Below, in pieces: positions 25,101 through 39,100 of a DNA stretch of 64,000 nucleotides. The stretch's first letter is position 1. Each line of letters begins with the position of its first letter. Position numbers and translations under genes: made by a program. This DNA comes from Edolisoma coerulescens (lineage: Eukaryota > Chordata > Aves > Passeriformes > Campephagidae), in assembly GCA_013397115.1 (NCBI GenBank), contig VWZW01002312.1, forward strand, positions 836,425-900,424. The letters run 5' to 3'. The notes under the pieces are model-generated. The model made no database searches. It was not told the origin of the DNA and saw nothing but the letters and a program-made list of their open reading frames with translations.

Positions 25101-27040
25101 TTATTCTGCTGCTCCTCACACCACCTCACACAGGCTCTGGGCAGATTTAAGAATTGATTGCAGCTGTACAGGAAACATGTAAACATTTTTGTGTGCAGTC
25201 TGACTACAGTAAATGACTGGATCAGAGGTACAAGTTATCTAATACAATAATCTGCCCTTGAGATAGCCACAGGATGTATATCTGAGAAAAAAAACCCCCT
25301 GAGTAGATAAATACGGAAATAGAGGATAATCTTCTTCCATAAAGATAGAAATTTAACTCCCAGGAGTTAGAATTTGCTTTAAAGCCTGAAACATGAGTTT
25401 TCATATCTATCTCATTACTCGTTTTTTCTTTTTTCAAGCACTGGTTATTACATCTGAGGATTCTTGACCGTACAACATGCAAAGTTCCTTCTTTTCTTGA
25501 TAAATTCATGACCTTGCAGATCCCTTGTCAATTCACTGCATTTTTTTTTGAATAGGAATATGGTTCAAGGAATAGAAATTCAGATTTGTTATGTGAGTTT
25601 AAAAAAATCTTCAAACTCTATAGTGAAAAGTTATGGTTGTTGCAAAACACTTCAGCACCTCATCAAAATCTGTGGTAAAATATACAGTTAGATTTCTGAG
25701 ATCTATTTGTCCAATGAATACACTTTCCTATTTCCTATTACAATGAATAAATATTAGAAATGGGAAGAACAGATATAGAAAAATATATATAAAAATATGA
25801 CAGGCATTTCTGCAAAGATAAATATCCTCTGTTACAGCAAGTGCAACTGTAACTATTACAGTTCTGTTGCAAGCACTTTGAGAAACTCAACTCTTCACAA
25901 ATATTGGAAAGTTTTCTGGATATAACCTTCCGTTAAATATTTCCTGTCACCTTTCAAGGACTAACTTATGGTAATCTTTAATGTATACTTTCAAGGAGTT
26001 CTTTTACACCTACGAAACACTTATTAAGACAGGTGCAATAGGAAGGTATGTTATTCTGATGAAATTGTTTACTCAGAAAAGCAATTGTACAACCCGAAAA
26101 AACTATTTTTTAAAAAATAAGGTCATTGACCTATGAATATACCCAACTTAAGAACCACCAGCATGAGATTAGATCCCCTCTTAAAACATCCTTTCATCTA
26201 ACTACCTATGCAGGAATAGTGACAAGCAGATTTGAGTTACACATATTTTGACCAGACTGAGCTTTTACCACATTCAGTTTTAAAAACAATGACAAATCCA
26301 TAATTTCTGATTCCCTGCACATAAATTGACCTCAAACAATGCCAGAGTTTGATTTGCACACCTGCTGAGCTTACTTTCCAGAGATCAGGAAACTTGAAGG
26401 AAAAAAGAGGCTGGGTAGTAGTATTACAATGATGCTCTGGAGATTTTCCATTAAAGTTTGGCCAGTGTCACTTCAAAAACATTTCATGGTATGAAAGGAT
26501 AGCGCTGTTGTGTAGAAACAGAAACAACAAAGGTGTTCACAGCTTGGCAATTTTCTGTGTGTACAAAATTTGCTTCCCAGAGGGAGAGTTTATGAAACAA
26601 GTTCATATCTATACCTCTGAAAACACAGAGTAGACCAGTGGATGAAGTGTTAGGAGTGGGAGCTGGACAGCAGCATCCTTCTGTTTTGGATTATTGGTAT
26701 TGGTAATCATAAGCCAAACCTACTTGCAAAAAAGTCTAGTAAGCTGTTTCTGCAATTTCTCCTTTCCTCTCTTTTTTTTTTTTNGTTTTTTCATTTACTT
26801 GGTTCCTTTCTAGGATATATCTGCCTGTAGCTCTATCTAAAAGTATTGTATATATACAGACACATGCTTAATCTTGCTCCATATCAAAAAGGCTGTAGAA
26901 ATAAAAGGGAGGCAGTGTGTGACTATTCCTTTACAATGAATGTGTCATGAACATATATTTACAAGTACTGTAGCAATTAATGAAATTAATTTGAACATTC
27001 TCACAAGAAATCATAAAGCATTTTTTGTGTCTTTTCTTAC
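16114..27040 (-). other. RAB3C: RAB3C last intron (10.9 kb)
   Basis: Interval between the two RAB3C coding exons, bounded by GTAAG on the 5' side and a pyrimidine-rich TTTTCTTAG on the 3' side (minus strand). It is AT-rich and I see no CR1, LTR or other recognisable interspersed repeat in it. The only striking structure is the purine tract at 22504-22599. Several 60-116-codon open frames occur, but none has family motifs or splice context. A single undetermined base sits in a T tract at 26784. Confidence 0.9.
22504..22599. repeat. 96-nt polypurine tract (GA/A-rich)
   Basis: Purines throughout on the plus strand except T at 22541 and C at 22565, made of GAGAGA, GAAA and GAAAAA blocks. In the RAB3C pre-mRNA it would be a long pyrimidine tract in the last intron. 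Such tracts can form triplex DNA and bind polypyrimidine-tract proteins. Confidence 0.92.
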
Positions 27041-27165
27041 CAAGTTGCTCTGCTAAATGTTTTCCCCTCTCAGTGAAGATTACCCGTTCATCCTCCATGT
27101 CACATTTGTTGCCAACCAGAATAACCTGGGCATTATCCCAAGAGTACGTTTTGATTTGAGTTGAC
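27041..27165 (-). CDS. RAB3C: RAB3C penultimate coding exon (G4 region)
   Basis: A 125-bp exon encoding the guanine-base-recognition part of the Rab3 GTPase domain. The translation begins by completing a split Trp codon, then reads STQIKTYSWDNAQVILVGNK, CDMEDERV and ends in TERGKHLAEQL, with one base left over for a Gly codon finished in the terminal exon. The G4 motif NKCD binds guanine, and SWDNAQV is a Rab3-family signature. The splice sites are canonical: a pyrimidine-rich tract ending TTTTAAG upstream (about 27168-27190) and donor CTTG|GTAAGA downstream at 27040-27039. The split-codon phases agree with the known Rab3 exon structure and with the terminal exon, so the two exons join in frame. 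About 103 of the expected roughly 227 residues are in this window. The exons for the N-terminus, P-loop, switch I and switch II lie beyond the high-coordinate end. Confidence 0.96.
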
Positions 27166-27190
27166 CTTAAAAGAGAAAGAGAGAGAAAGG

Positions 27191-30100
27191 AGTCAAAGCA
27201 AAGAAAATTCCCTTTAAGTCAATTTCAAGCAGATTTGCAACAAGAATAAAGAGAAAATACTGATTTTGACAACTAGGGTAGCATGATTCTGTTTAATTAC
27301 AGGTTTCAAATAAACTAAGGATTATCTGTTACGATATTATGCGGATAGTACCAACACAGGTTTTACTTTTGCTTGCTAACAATAATATTTTCTCCTGCCA
27401 TCAACACTCTTCCTATATTTTAGAAAGAAGTGAAGACACTTTCTCCCATTTTCACATTTTAATGCAAACCTTACAATCGAAAAACAGAGATCTGAAAGAA
27501 AATCAGCAACTTATTCATTTCTTGTCTTTTACTTTTAAGATCAGGAGGTAAATTTAGCAGCAAAACTTCAAAACTTCCAAGCCAGTCTCTCTTCCTTCTG
27601 TTGTTTCTGTCCAGCACATTCCTCTAAAGGTCGTTGACCTACCAGAAGGGCAGCAGCAGTTACACTGTGATTTAAGCCATGGGCAGGGGCTAAGTTTGAA
27701 CTCTGATTTACCTTCCATTTAAATTATACAAGCCTTAACCATGACTGCAACTGAATGGGAGTATCTGAGGCCTTGAAAAAACATGGGACCATGAGTACTG
27801 GTGGTGAAACAGCTTACAGTGCTCTCTTTGAATATGATGCAGATAATGGGTGACTTAGGAGCATACTCATGGTACCTCTCAGTTGCTGCCTGCCACCATT
27901 CTGCTGGTACCCAGACCTGCTCTGTAGGAAGGAAAGCTCCATGGCTGGCTCCAGGCTCAGTCAAGAGTGATGCTGCTGGTTACGACCTTCTGACTGGGAG
28001 CAGCACCTGCCCTTCAAGGTAATTCAGGATTCAGGAAACTTACTCCAAGCACTTACCCTTTGTCTTGGCCTTGTGACTATGTCTAGTTTTAGGCTCTAAG
28101 TGTTTGGTGAGATATTAATATCTCTTCTGTCTCCATATGATCAATGGAGAGAGAAAAAGATAGAGACCATCTCTCTTTCCCCCAGCCCATCCCACGCCAT
28201 TTCCTCCCTCCCTCCCTCCATCCTTGGAAATTACAGGGTGCTTGGGAAAACATCAGTAGTAGAGAAACTAACCTCTAACTACACACTTATGAGAGGACAC
28301 CCTGGAAAAGGACCCTGTGGCATATCAGTGACCTTTTTTCTCAAAGTCTCTTTGAGAAAAGATGAAATAGCTTCAAAAATCTGTCACCTAAATGTCTTGG
28401 AAGCTGGTCTGCATGGGTACTACATTCACCAGTGACCCCTTCTCACAAAACAGCCATCATCTCTACATATTCAGACCCCTCTCTGCAAACTGTTAAATTC
28501 ATGAAAAAGATCATGATGTAGTCGGAAAACTGATTCTAGTGAAAGACAGCAAATGGATGAAGTCTCCCCAGCTGGCTTTGTTTACTGCAAAACCAGAGGG
28601 ATGGCCATGGGCAAAAGCTGCTATAGCAGTCTTTGTGACCCTGGGTCCAATGCCATTGCCTACAGGCTCCCTGCATGAGCCAAAGAACCTCTAGGCCATG
28701 TCTGATGGGCTTGCAGGGCCAGGCCGAGAAATTCAAGAGGAAAGATCACACTGCCTTTAGGAATGTTTCACTTTATCACAATGACCAAAAAGAAGCTGAG
28801 GCAAATCCCAGGCATTTTGTGCTACGGATTGTTCCCTTGGGCCTGACCTGATCTTTTCTTCAAGAAGTGGACACTGTGCTACTTTAAAGTCTGTTTTAAT
28901 GGTAATTTGAGTAGGTGTTCATAAGGTACTGTGATCAAAGAGAAGTCAGACTTCCCTGTACACTTATATTTTACTAAAGATACCATTTCTCAGAAAAAAG
29001 GACAACATGCATTCACTTTGGCAGAAACGTCCTTTTGGAATCACACTGAGTGGTTAAGCAAAGTAGAATTATTATTGTGGTTTTTAACCAGAACTACATT
29101 TGTCACCACAGCAACTTTGCAAATAGTAGTACCTCAAATGTCAGAGTGTGTAAGGACTCTAAAAGAGCTTAGCTTTGAACAATTATTTGTTGGGAGCCAA
29201 TTTATTCCCTTTATGTCAGCAGGAAATAAAATATGTTTCAAAAGCAAAATATACAGTAAAGATATTAAGCTTTTCAGAAGGAATTACTTACATAATCTGC
29301 AAAGTTGAAATAGAATAAACTGATGAAGAAATACTGAAGACATTAAAAAAATTTAGAATACGAAAAAATACTGAAGAAACATTGTCACACAAGTGTAAAG
29401 AACATTCATTCAGCCATGTTTTGCAGACTTTGGCTCCAGAGCTTTACATGAGTTTCTTTCATAAAGAATGTAAGCTCCCTTAATTTTAGTGCAGCCAGAC
29501 ATGATTTTTTTTATTCTACAACTATGAATCTGTGCATTCAAATGCTTCTCATTACCAAAGCAACTTATTTTATTCATAGACATTATTTAATCTGTCTTGC
29601 TTATGTCTCATCTTCTACTTATATTTTTTTTAAGTAACAAGAAGAGATCTTGTCCTTGTAAAAAAATCCAAAGGCTTACATTTTGCAAAAGACTCTGTAG
29701 TGCAAAAATATAACTGACTGAAAATCACTCAAATGTATCCACACCCAACACCACATCAGCAGAAGCTTGATTCAAAGGATATAATAGGCTTATCACTGTT
29801 ATGTTTTCTTTTAGATATACATTTCCACTATTGGCTTCTATAGGTTTTGATTCCCACAACTCCCCACCAAAGTCAGCATATAGCTCACTTGAAAAAAAAA
29901 ATAATTTGCTGTTCCTTGCACGCATGACCTTTCTAATGACCGAGGCTTCTGATTAATCCAAAGCATAAACAGTTGTCCTTGTAAAGAACTTCAGCCTCAG
30001 GAAGATTGAAGACAGGAAAAGGCAAAGATGATGTTTGCAGTAAGCTGAAAATGACAGTTCTTGTTCACTCTCAGTGAGCTGGTGTATGTCAATAGTAATT

Positions 30101-33100
30101 TACCCTGTAAATCTTTCCCTTTCTAGTTGTGTGGTCGGCAGGCAATCTGCATCATGCTTGAATTTTTATAATGTATAGACTCCAGAGGGGCAGATTAATG
30201 GAGGAGTGCAATGATCCATTACTTTCCATGATCAGCACCAAGCTTGTTCTCCCTGTACTGCTATTCTACCACGTCCCTTGTCAGAGAAGAACACTTGCTG
30301 AATGCAAATAAAAGCAATGCTATTGGCTTATCTTAAAATGGTGAGATCTTCAAATAATTGCCCAGGTAACAATGGCAGGGTGCCTGTGTGTGCTCTCAGG
30401 CAGCTTACAAGGAGTGCTGCACAGTGTGACAGAGTGGGGTTCAGGACCACCCAGCCACAGCTGGCTGAGGCAGCTGAGAAGCTGGAAGCCAAGGTAGATA
30501 GCACAGAGCAACATGGGAGAGCTGCTCTGATGTTACTACTGTGGAAACCAGACTGTTCACATTAGATTAGGTGATAAAAGCTTATCTGTACATCTAAAAG
30601 GAGCACAGAGAGATTATGGCAGGGGAGAGAGCCCAAATAATATCCTGGCCCTGGCTGCTCTCAGGCCTATTGCAGGGAACATCAGATTATCCAAAGCCTA
30701 TGTCCACTAGCCTGGAGGAGCAGGAGTGCACTAAGGCAGGCTACCAAATTAAGACTCAGAAAAAGACCTGGACAGGACATCCAGGTCCCTTCCAGGGCTG
30801 ATACAGGAAAGTCCCAGCCCCACTGTCCAGAGTGAAACCCATCACTGTGAGTCAACACTGGGGGCTAATGTCCAGGTGCCAGAAACTGAGACTGGGGTCC
30901 AGGGGCAGCTACTGCGGAGACTGAGTTTATGAGCCCAGCTGATGGAGAGTGCCACAATGCGTACATCTGCACAGATATATATTCTCATGAGCAGACCTCG
31001 ATGCTGTGCTGTTGTGGAGGGGAGCAGTGTGAGGATGATGATGCTCTTGGTGTTTGTGTGAGCACTCTGGGTGGTCCTGGTCTGCAATGTGTGTGTATGT
31101 GGTCATATGTACATGCATATATATGTGTTGTCCCTTTGTGAGTTGTGTGCACGTGGCCTGCTGTGAATAGATCTTCAGCCTCACTACTGGTTGGACCTGG
31201 GACATGGAGCTGCAGCAGCCTCTCCTCTCTTAGTCAGATCCAGCAGGATATATTTTCCCCTGAGCTCAGACTTAACTTAGCTGTGCCTGGATAACACTGC
31301 ATTGCTTCTTGGAGAAGCTGCTACAGAAGGCAAACCTGCTGTTTGCTGCATTCAATATATTTCAGGTTGCACCCAGTGCTGACATATCTTGGGTTCACTC
31401 TGAGTATCTCTTCAGATGATCACTTTTTACTAACTCATCTATGTCCAGGACAAATATTCATATAACCTGGAATAGTCTCTAGTATATTTTCACCCACAGA
31501 CTGCATGGAAGGCAAGCAAATATATTCAATAAAGATAAGTCCACAGAGTAAATATACCAGGAGTATGAACTTTTAGAGACAGCCTCAATCTGTTCACCAC
31601 TCTTTGGACCAAGTCCTCCAAGGATGCTTGCCTACCATGGAGAGGCTGGTTTCTACAGGCTTTTTAGATTAATTATGTAGTAAGTCACATGCACAGACAG
31701 CAAGAGAAACACCCTAAGGAAAATGCTCCAAAGGGGGCTGTGTATAGTGTTTATTCCAGCAAGTTCAGAAAACATGTTGTACTTCTGAAGTTTTGATTTC
31801 TGAAAGGAGTTCTCAATGAACTGGGGTGCATCATCTTGCCAGGAAAAAGAAATAAAAAACACCAAAAGCAAATTAAAAAAACTCTACAAAAACTGGGATT
31901 TATTTTGAAGTTACTGGTTTACTGCGTTCACTGATTAATCCTTAAAATTCTCCCATCTTTATCTACAGCATGGTGACTGCTCAGCCCATTATCTGAATTG
32001 TTACAGGTCACAGTGTAGTGGTGGGATCTGGGGTGGAGTCCAGGTTATCTATTATTTCTCAATTTATTTATTTGGTGAGAGGGAGTATCAGAGAAGCAAC
32101 TATGAGTTTGGAGGTGTTTCCAAAAGTGTTCAGTGTTCCCAATAGAACTTCCTGCTTTTATTTGCTAATGAGCGTGCTAAGTGTCCATCCCCCTCTGAGC
32201 AGGAAGGGTTGCTCTCCAGTTTTTTCAGGAGACATCATTTTCCTTCTGTAATTGAAGCAATGAAGGGTCGCCTTCCCCTTTCCTGCAGTCTCCAACCTGT
32301 GATGTGGGGAGACACACCACTGCCCTCTCCAATCCCTTACAGAGACAGGGACGGTAAGGGGAAGCTCTGTCATTCCCTTCTTTTCAGGAGATGGGATCAT
32401 GCCATGAGTCCTTTCCCACCCTCCTTGTCTCTGAGGAGCTCTGACACACTTCCCATTAAAGCCAGCTTTTCCACAGAGTGAGTCTGAGGTCCTCCTCAAA
32501 AGCCAAGTATTTTCTACACTGCACTATATAACATAGGCTCCATTCTTTTTCCCATGCCTTCCTTTATGTCTCCTAAACTCTTCTTATTCCCAGCAATGCT
32601 GATAGATCATGTGCCTTAAGAATGCCCTAGCATCTTGGAGTTTACCCATCTCCTCTCTTTCTCTCTCACGCTTATCTTTTGGATATGATGAAAATAGGGC
32701 ATATGTAGGATTATTCTGTATGGCGTGTTAAATGACTGCAATGCTCAATCTCGATGGCTGTTTGGAATCTGGCTCTGTACCAGCTGCTCTGCACTTAGAC
32801 CTTGCTGCAGGCAGGGCAGGGAGAGAGGTGGCCCCAAGCTTTTCATCTGTTCTCCAGCAAAAAATCTAGTATTAGTGGGAGACAAGCCATTTAAAATATA
32901 TAAACCTACCAACTCTCATCCCAAATCAAAAACCCCAAATCAGCTCTCTAAGTGGGATTTTGAAGAGAGTACTGAGGTTAAAAATCTGAAGCAGTCTTAG
33001 CAAAAACAAGACAAAGAGTCCTGGTGTACTTGAATACTAGACTTTTTGTGGGCACAGTTATTGACATAGTAGGAACATAATAGAAATAATTAGTAATAAT

Positions 33101-36100
33101 GTCAGTAATAATAAAAAGAAGATGCTAACATTTGCCAGATTTTAATTGAACTGATGAATAGCTGGAGCCATACACAGAAACAGAACTATCTTTAAGAAAC
33201 AGCTCAGGATCTTTCCTCCTCTACTGACAAGGAAAATCTGGATATTTGCAACTTTTGAAATTTTTCTACTTGTTTCATCCTTCTGGTGTGCTCCATGTGC
33301 AGGCCATAAAAGCTCAATGATTGTGGCTAATACCAATTGTTCTATCTCTTGCATTTATGAACCCCTTAATAATTATTGAAGCCATTCGTGAAAACCACGA
33401 AAAGCAATGGACAAAGGAAATAATTATCAAAATAAAAAGCTGATGTAGATGAACATGTGAGCAGAATGGGAAAATTGCACCTCAATCATTCTCAAGAAGG
33501 GTTTAAAATCTAATGGACATTCTAGCGTCTTCATTTCTATCCAGAATGCATGATGTGTATTGAATTTGTGATGTTTATTTTCAGTGATGGTGCTGGCACC
33601 TGCTGACTCCAAGGCCCTACTAACATATGACAGAGAATAGGCAAAGATGTCCCAGCAACACAGAAGCACTGAAAATTGATGGAGAATGGCAACAAAAGGG
33701 GGACAAAACCGAGAAAAATAAATTTACTCCATCCTTAGTATATCACAAAACAGCAAGGGGAAAAGGATGCGGGGAGAAGTGCGTTTGCTATCAGTGTGAG
33801 TAGCTCGGTGAGCAGAGCAGTGCGAGCTGCAGATTGAACTCTGGGCGGCAGGAGCTCCAGGAAAAGTAATCCTGAGGTACTCTTTGCATAACAAAGGGCT
33901 CGGGAACCTGTGGTGTCAGCCCCGCGACTGGACACTCAGGCACAGCAGGAACTGATGACCACAGACTTTTGAGAGCTTAGACTCTGAGGGTACAAAAGCC
34001 CACGGCATATTTATTAGGGGTCCCTCCTCAAAGGCACCAGCATAAGTTAATTAACACACTGTTAATTTGTTACTGCACCATGATTAAATTATTTTAAAGA
34101 TCCAGACATCTGAGACTCTGCTATGGGAAAGGCAGGAGAGCTAATGAGGAAGTCTGGTCTGACTGTGTGAGCATGGGGTGTGTAGGGAGTCAAAGAGGGC
34201 GCCTGTGGGGTCACTAGAGCCATCCGCTGGGAAGAGGCTTTGGTCCCAGCCCACGTGGTGCAGGTGTGGCTCCGGGATGGTCAGACAGGAAAGTTTCCTT
34301 TACACATATATTAGCAAAAAATGGGATATATGAACCCCCCCTCCACGCTTGCAAAAGAGCAGGATATATGAATATTGCTCAAGACTGATTGCATTTGATG
34401 TGTCAGTTCTTGTTTATACAATACTGTGTTTTCTGCCTGGATTAAAGGGCAAATGAAGAAAAATGCCTTATGATTGTGAAAAAAACACTGATATTGAAGA
34501 AACCAGAAGAATACCAATGATTCACCACCTCTTCCGACAGGCTTTATCTTCCTTGTGCAGAGCCAAAGAGTGCACACCATGCAATGAAAGGCTACACATT
34601 TAACCTTCCCTTGGAGGAAGATATACTGATGATACAGAAGCAGCATGACGGGTGTGACACTAAAAAATTTCTGGTTCATTATCAGCCAGAAAGCTAGTAA
34701 AAATCCACATTACCCAGAGCATCACAGGTTTTCACTGTTCTGGTAGGAATTGCATCTACTTTAATGAAAAAAACCTTCCACTACAAACTTCTGAGGCCAT
34801 AACTTCATTTTAGAAAACCATTTCAGTTTTGACAGGCTGTAAAGATATGCAAAATTAATCAAGTTCTTTTGGAGATAAAACTGAGCTGATCTTTAATATG
34901 TGCATTTTTATAACCTTATGCAAGGAAATATGACATTTTGCAAAAAGTTTAGTTTCCTAAAAACAAAAAAGATAGAAAGCAGGGATAACAGCTGAAGATG
35001 TAAGAGCTGATGTTCTCTGTGTGTTTATGACATTTATTCTTATTTATTCTTGGTGATAGTCCCATTACCATAATTGTAATGAGGAAGTATATACTAGCTC
35101 AGTGATGTCCACTCTGGGTCTGCATTTAGTACAATGCAATAAGAACTGGCATAGCATTACTAACTACACAATTCTGTGTGGTAATTAAGAAGAGAAGTAA
35201 GGCATTACAGATGTTCATCAATCAGAATTGTCTTTCTAGCCAACCATTTCTAGCTGTTCCTACTCTGTACTTGGAAGTGCCTTCCCATCCAGAGTTCTCT
35301 GCTGAGTACTTTATTGGGTTACATTTCATCTTTCATGTAACACACAAATATTTTACTGAAGAGCCCATGTATTAGCTTTGGTGCCTTTTCTGTACAGTGC
35401 TGTTTCAAATAAGAGTACCAAGTGTCTGTTATTGTCTGAAAATTACTTTCTGACATTCAAATGCAAATCCACTGGATAATGGTCTATGGTTTCAAATTAA
35501 TATATTGTTGGCAGAAGACATTAATTTTAAATTCCAATTTTTACATACTTCTCTTTACTTGGAGTTACAGTGAAGGACCAGAAGCCTACAGGGCATACTA
35601 AATTTGTGTTAATTAGATTTTAGATGTCCTTAGGTTTTGCATCTTTGGCACAATCTTTGCATCCTGCATTTTCACAGCTATCAAACACACCTTGAAACTG
35701 CTTTCCAATACCAGTGTAGCAAGAGCCCAGTTATGAAACTGCTGTATTAATAAAAACAAAAGAGATGGTGTTCTAAGTTAGTACTATATTCTGTAATCCC
35801 TCCTCCCCAGTAAGTCCTGTGCTTGAGTTCTGATGGCCCTCTCTTTAGACCAGGTGGTCTAAAGCCCACCAGGTCGGGTGTCTTCCTGTACCTACACAGC
35901 CAGCAACCTCAGCTCCAGGCAGAGTAAGGACACCACACACAACACACCTGGCATTGCACACGCTCGACACCGTTTTGTCACGCAGACAGATAACAGAGAA
36001 TTTGTGGGGGAGCTCATGACCTAATCCTAGGCAGGGTGGTTTTTGGCTGAAGACATGAAGAATTCATAAAAGAGAGTAAATTGCTTGTCAGTCAACTGCA

Positions 36101-39100
36101 TTTCTTCCCTTTCTGGTGCGTAGTACACACTGGTTTTCCAGGGTCTTTGTTTAGAAAAGTTGAATGGACATTTACAAAACCAGTGAGTAATAGATAATAA
36201 ATAGACACTAAGGGCAAAGAGATCTTCCAAGCAACTTCCTTGTATTTTTTGTCGAGACAATATAAAATAAATCTCAATATTTAATTCTTATTCACAGTAG
36301 TACAAAATCCTCTCTTACAACAAGGTTTACTTATGGGCAGACCAACTATTATAGCACATTTTTCACAGTAGGACACATGTTAATGAAGAGTTTTTATGTC
36401 ATGTATAATGCCACAAGCTGTGTCATACTGTGGGAAGTGATTTAACAACTCGCCACACAGACAAAAGGCTGTACATTTTAATTTTCTCCCCACTGAGAAA
36501 CCCACCATTAAATTATCATCCTTCAAAGCTGCTACCACACATGCACAGCGAAAACAATCCAAAAAAAATTAGGGTTTGAGAGGAGATGGAAAAAAGTATT
36601 TATAGGAAAATAATACTCATGGAAACAATAAAAGGCAAAATACAGACTGCACTTGCACATCTTTTGATTATCCCCTTGTTTTCATGTTCCAGATGCTTCC
36701 AAATAAATGATTCTGTTTATCACCAATTTATGTTGATTGCCCAGACTGTCGCTGGAATTACGAGTAATGACCCTAATCAATCCAGCTGATCCTAACTCTG
36801 GTATTTGAAAAACAGAGCAATAAAACAAGGGAGTTATGAAGAAATTTACTAAAACAACTACAGCATCTGCTTGAGTATATTACACTTTCAAGTAAATGAG
36901 CAATTTGCTGTCACTTAAAAAAAATTTTTGCTTGCCATTTTTTATTCTTATATATAAGAATATATATATAAAGAAAAAGATACAGACAGATAGTATGTGT
37001 CCTCATTTTCTGTTTTTCTTTCTTACAGTGATGGGCTTTTTATAATTAAGAAAAAAAGAGAGTTAAGCAAGCAATACTGATGCTGAGCAAGTTTTTTTGG
37101 TCCTAGATTCTCATATCTAATACTTTACTCTTCACTGCACCTGCAACAGTCCCCTATCCCCTGCACTGCCTACAAAAGAGGCTCTTGCACCTGGGATTAC
37201 TGAGGACCCTCTCACCTCCAGACCCAAAGAGCACCTACACAACAGTGGCATTTTGGGAGTAGTGAAGTTCTTAAAGGCACAGTCAAGTTCTTTTGTTTTG
37301 TAACAATATTGAGAGTTCTATTGCAATCATTGAGCTGGATCACAAAGGGTTATTTATTTTTTTCATCTCTTCTTTTAAATAACAAATCCAGATTCATATT
37401 TATAATATATATGTCAAGTATCTGCCAACAGGTAATCCTACTTTAAGGAACTTCTGATTAAAAAATTCTCAGGAAATCTGACTTGACCCTGACTTTTTAC
37501 TGTCAGATCTCATTATGAAATTCATCGCACATTTGTCACTCTTAATCCCTTTCTACCTGTTTCACAAGGAATGACTTCCAAGTTTCTCTCACTTATCGAA
37601 TTCACTGCTTTGGATTTCATTTCTTTGATTGTTTTAGCTTTCACTTTTTTCAAGTTTAAATGAACTCTGCTATTACTTCTCTTATGTCCAGTTGTCTTAG
37701 ATAATTTTGGGTCATTTTTCTCATTTGGTATTTTGCATGAACTGTTTCATAAACAACTCAGTCTTATATGCACATAAATTGAGTCCTGAAATGCCTGTGT
37801 TTAAATATTAGAGATGGAGTTGAAACATGCCTAATTTTAACCACTGAAAAAGCTTCCCAGGTCATTGAAGCCACCTGTGATAAATTACCATGACCTATCC
37901 TTGTTAAGGATTCATGGAGCATGCAAGTATCAGGGTAATCCTGGAAGTTACTTTACTTCTTCTTGATAAGACTGACAGACAGCATTGTTTTACTAAACCA
38001 TCAATGATATGTTTCTTCTGTGAATACTATTTTACACCAAAATCAATATAAATCAAGCAGCATTTTGTCTTCAAAGTTGTTTAGCCTGTTATCCTCTGGA
38101 AGCAGAGCAACAGAAGCATTCAGAACTATACTGGAACCCTAGGCATTAAATTTGGTTCTCCCACTGTGTCCTTGCATCCATACCTCTTTGGAAGTAATTT
38201 CCCCATGTGGCTATACACTTGCAAACACAAGGGATTTGAGGTCCGAAATTTTGAGTTGTAACACATGTGGCCTAGTTTTCAGTTGAACATGTGAGCTTCT
38301 GCCTTTTTTCACAGATATCTGGAACTGGATTGGCAAAATAGCAACTATCTTAACCTCACTGTTAACTGCTGGTGGTTAACTAGTCAAGTATGAGTTATGT
38401 AATTGTACTGGGGTTNGATCAAAATCCATTCTCTTAAGGCAGCCAGTGGCCAAAGACAACAGTAAAAACCATTTCCCTGTCTACACCCTGTCTGGCACAG
38501 GGTGGCAGGATTGTCTTGCCGACTCACACGGCAAGCAAGTAAACTGCAGGTTTATTCCTGCTGACTCACAGAAGATGAAGGGAGCCATTAGACTTCAGAT
38601 TTTATTTTTAGGATTAAAAAAAAATAAGATATTTTTAAGGGAAAAAAGAAGGGTTGTGTATCCATTCAGAATGTCAGTAGCGCTGCTACATGATTCACAA
38701 ATTAAAAGACTGGGTTTATAGATACATATGGGTACATATATATGTATCTCTTTGCCTCTCAAGCCCTAGCTAGTATATATTTGAAGTTTGTTCTCCATCA
38801 CAGTTCTGCAAACAAAAATACAGTGTTTGTCCCTGACCCCAAAAGCCAGATTTAAAAGGAAATCCTGAGTATTGCAGAAGTTGACCACAACACACACAGG
38901 CATAAATACAATAGTCTAGTGAAACATTTGGAGATTAGATATAAAACTTTTTCCTACTTTTGAAAACTGAACATAGTGGCATTTCAATAAGCTAGAGCCC
39001 TCTCCTAGTGCTCATATTGAACTTCCAAAAATTAAAGTTTATCTCATTCTACCAGTGAGGTCTTGAAAGCATACTGTTTGAACCATGTTCACTAACATAT

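Noticed and set aside
28931..29308. 125-codon plus-strand frame in the RAB3C intron
   Set aside because: No splice context, no motifs, within the length range expected by chance.
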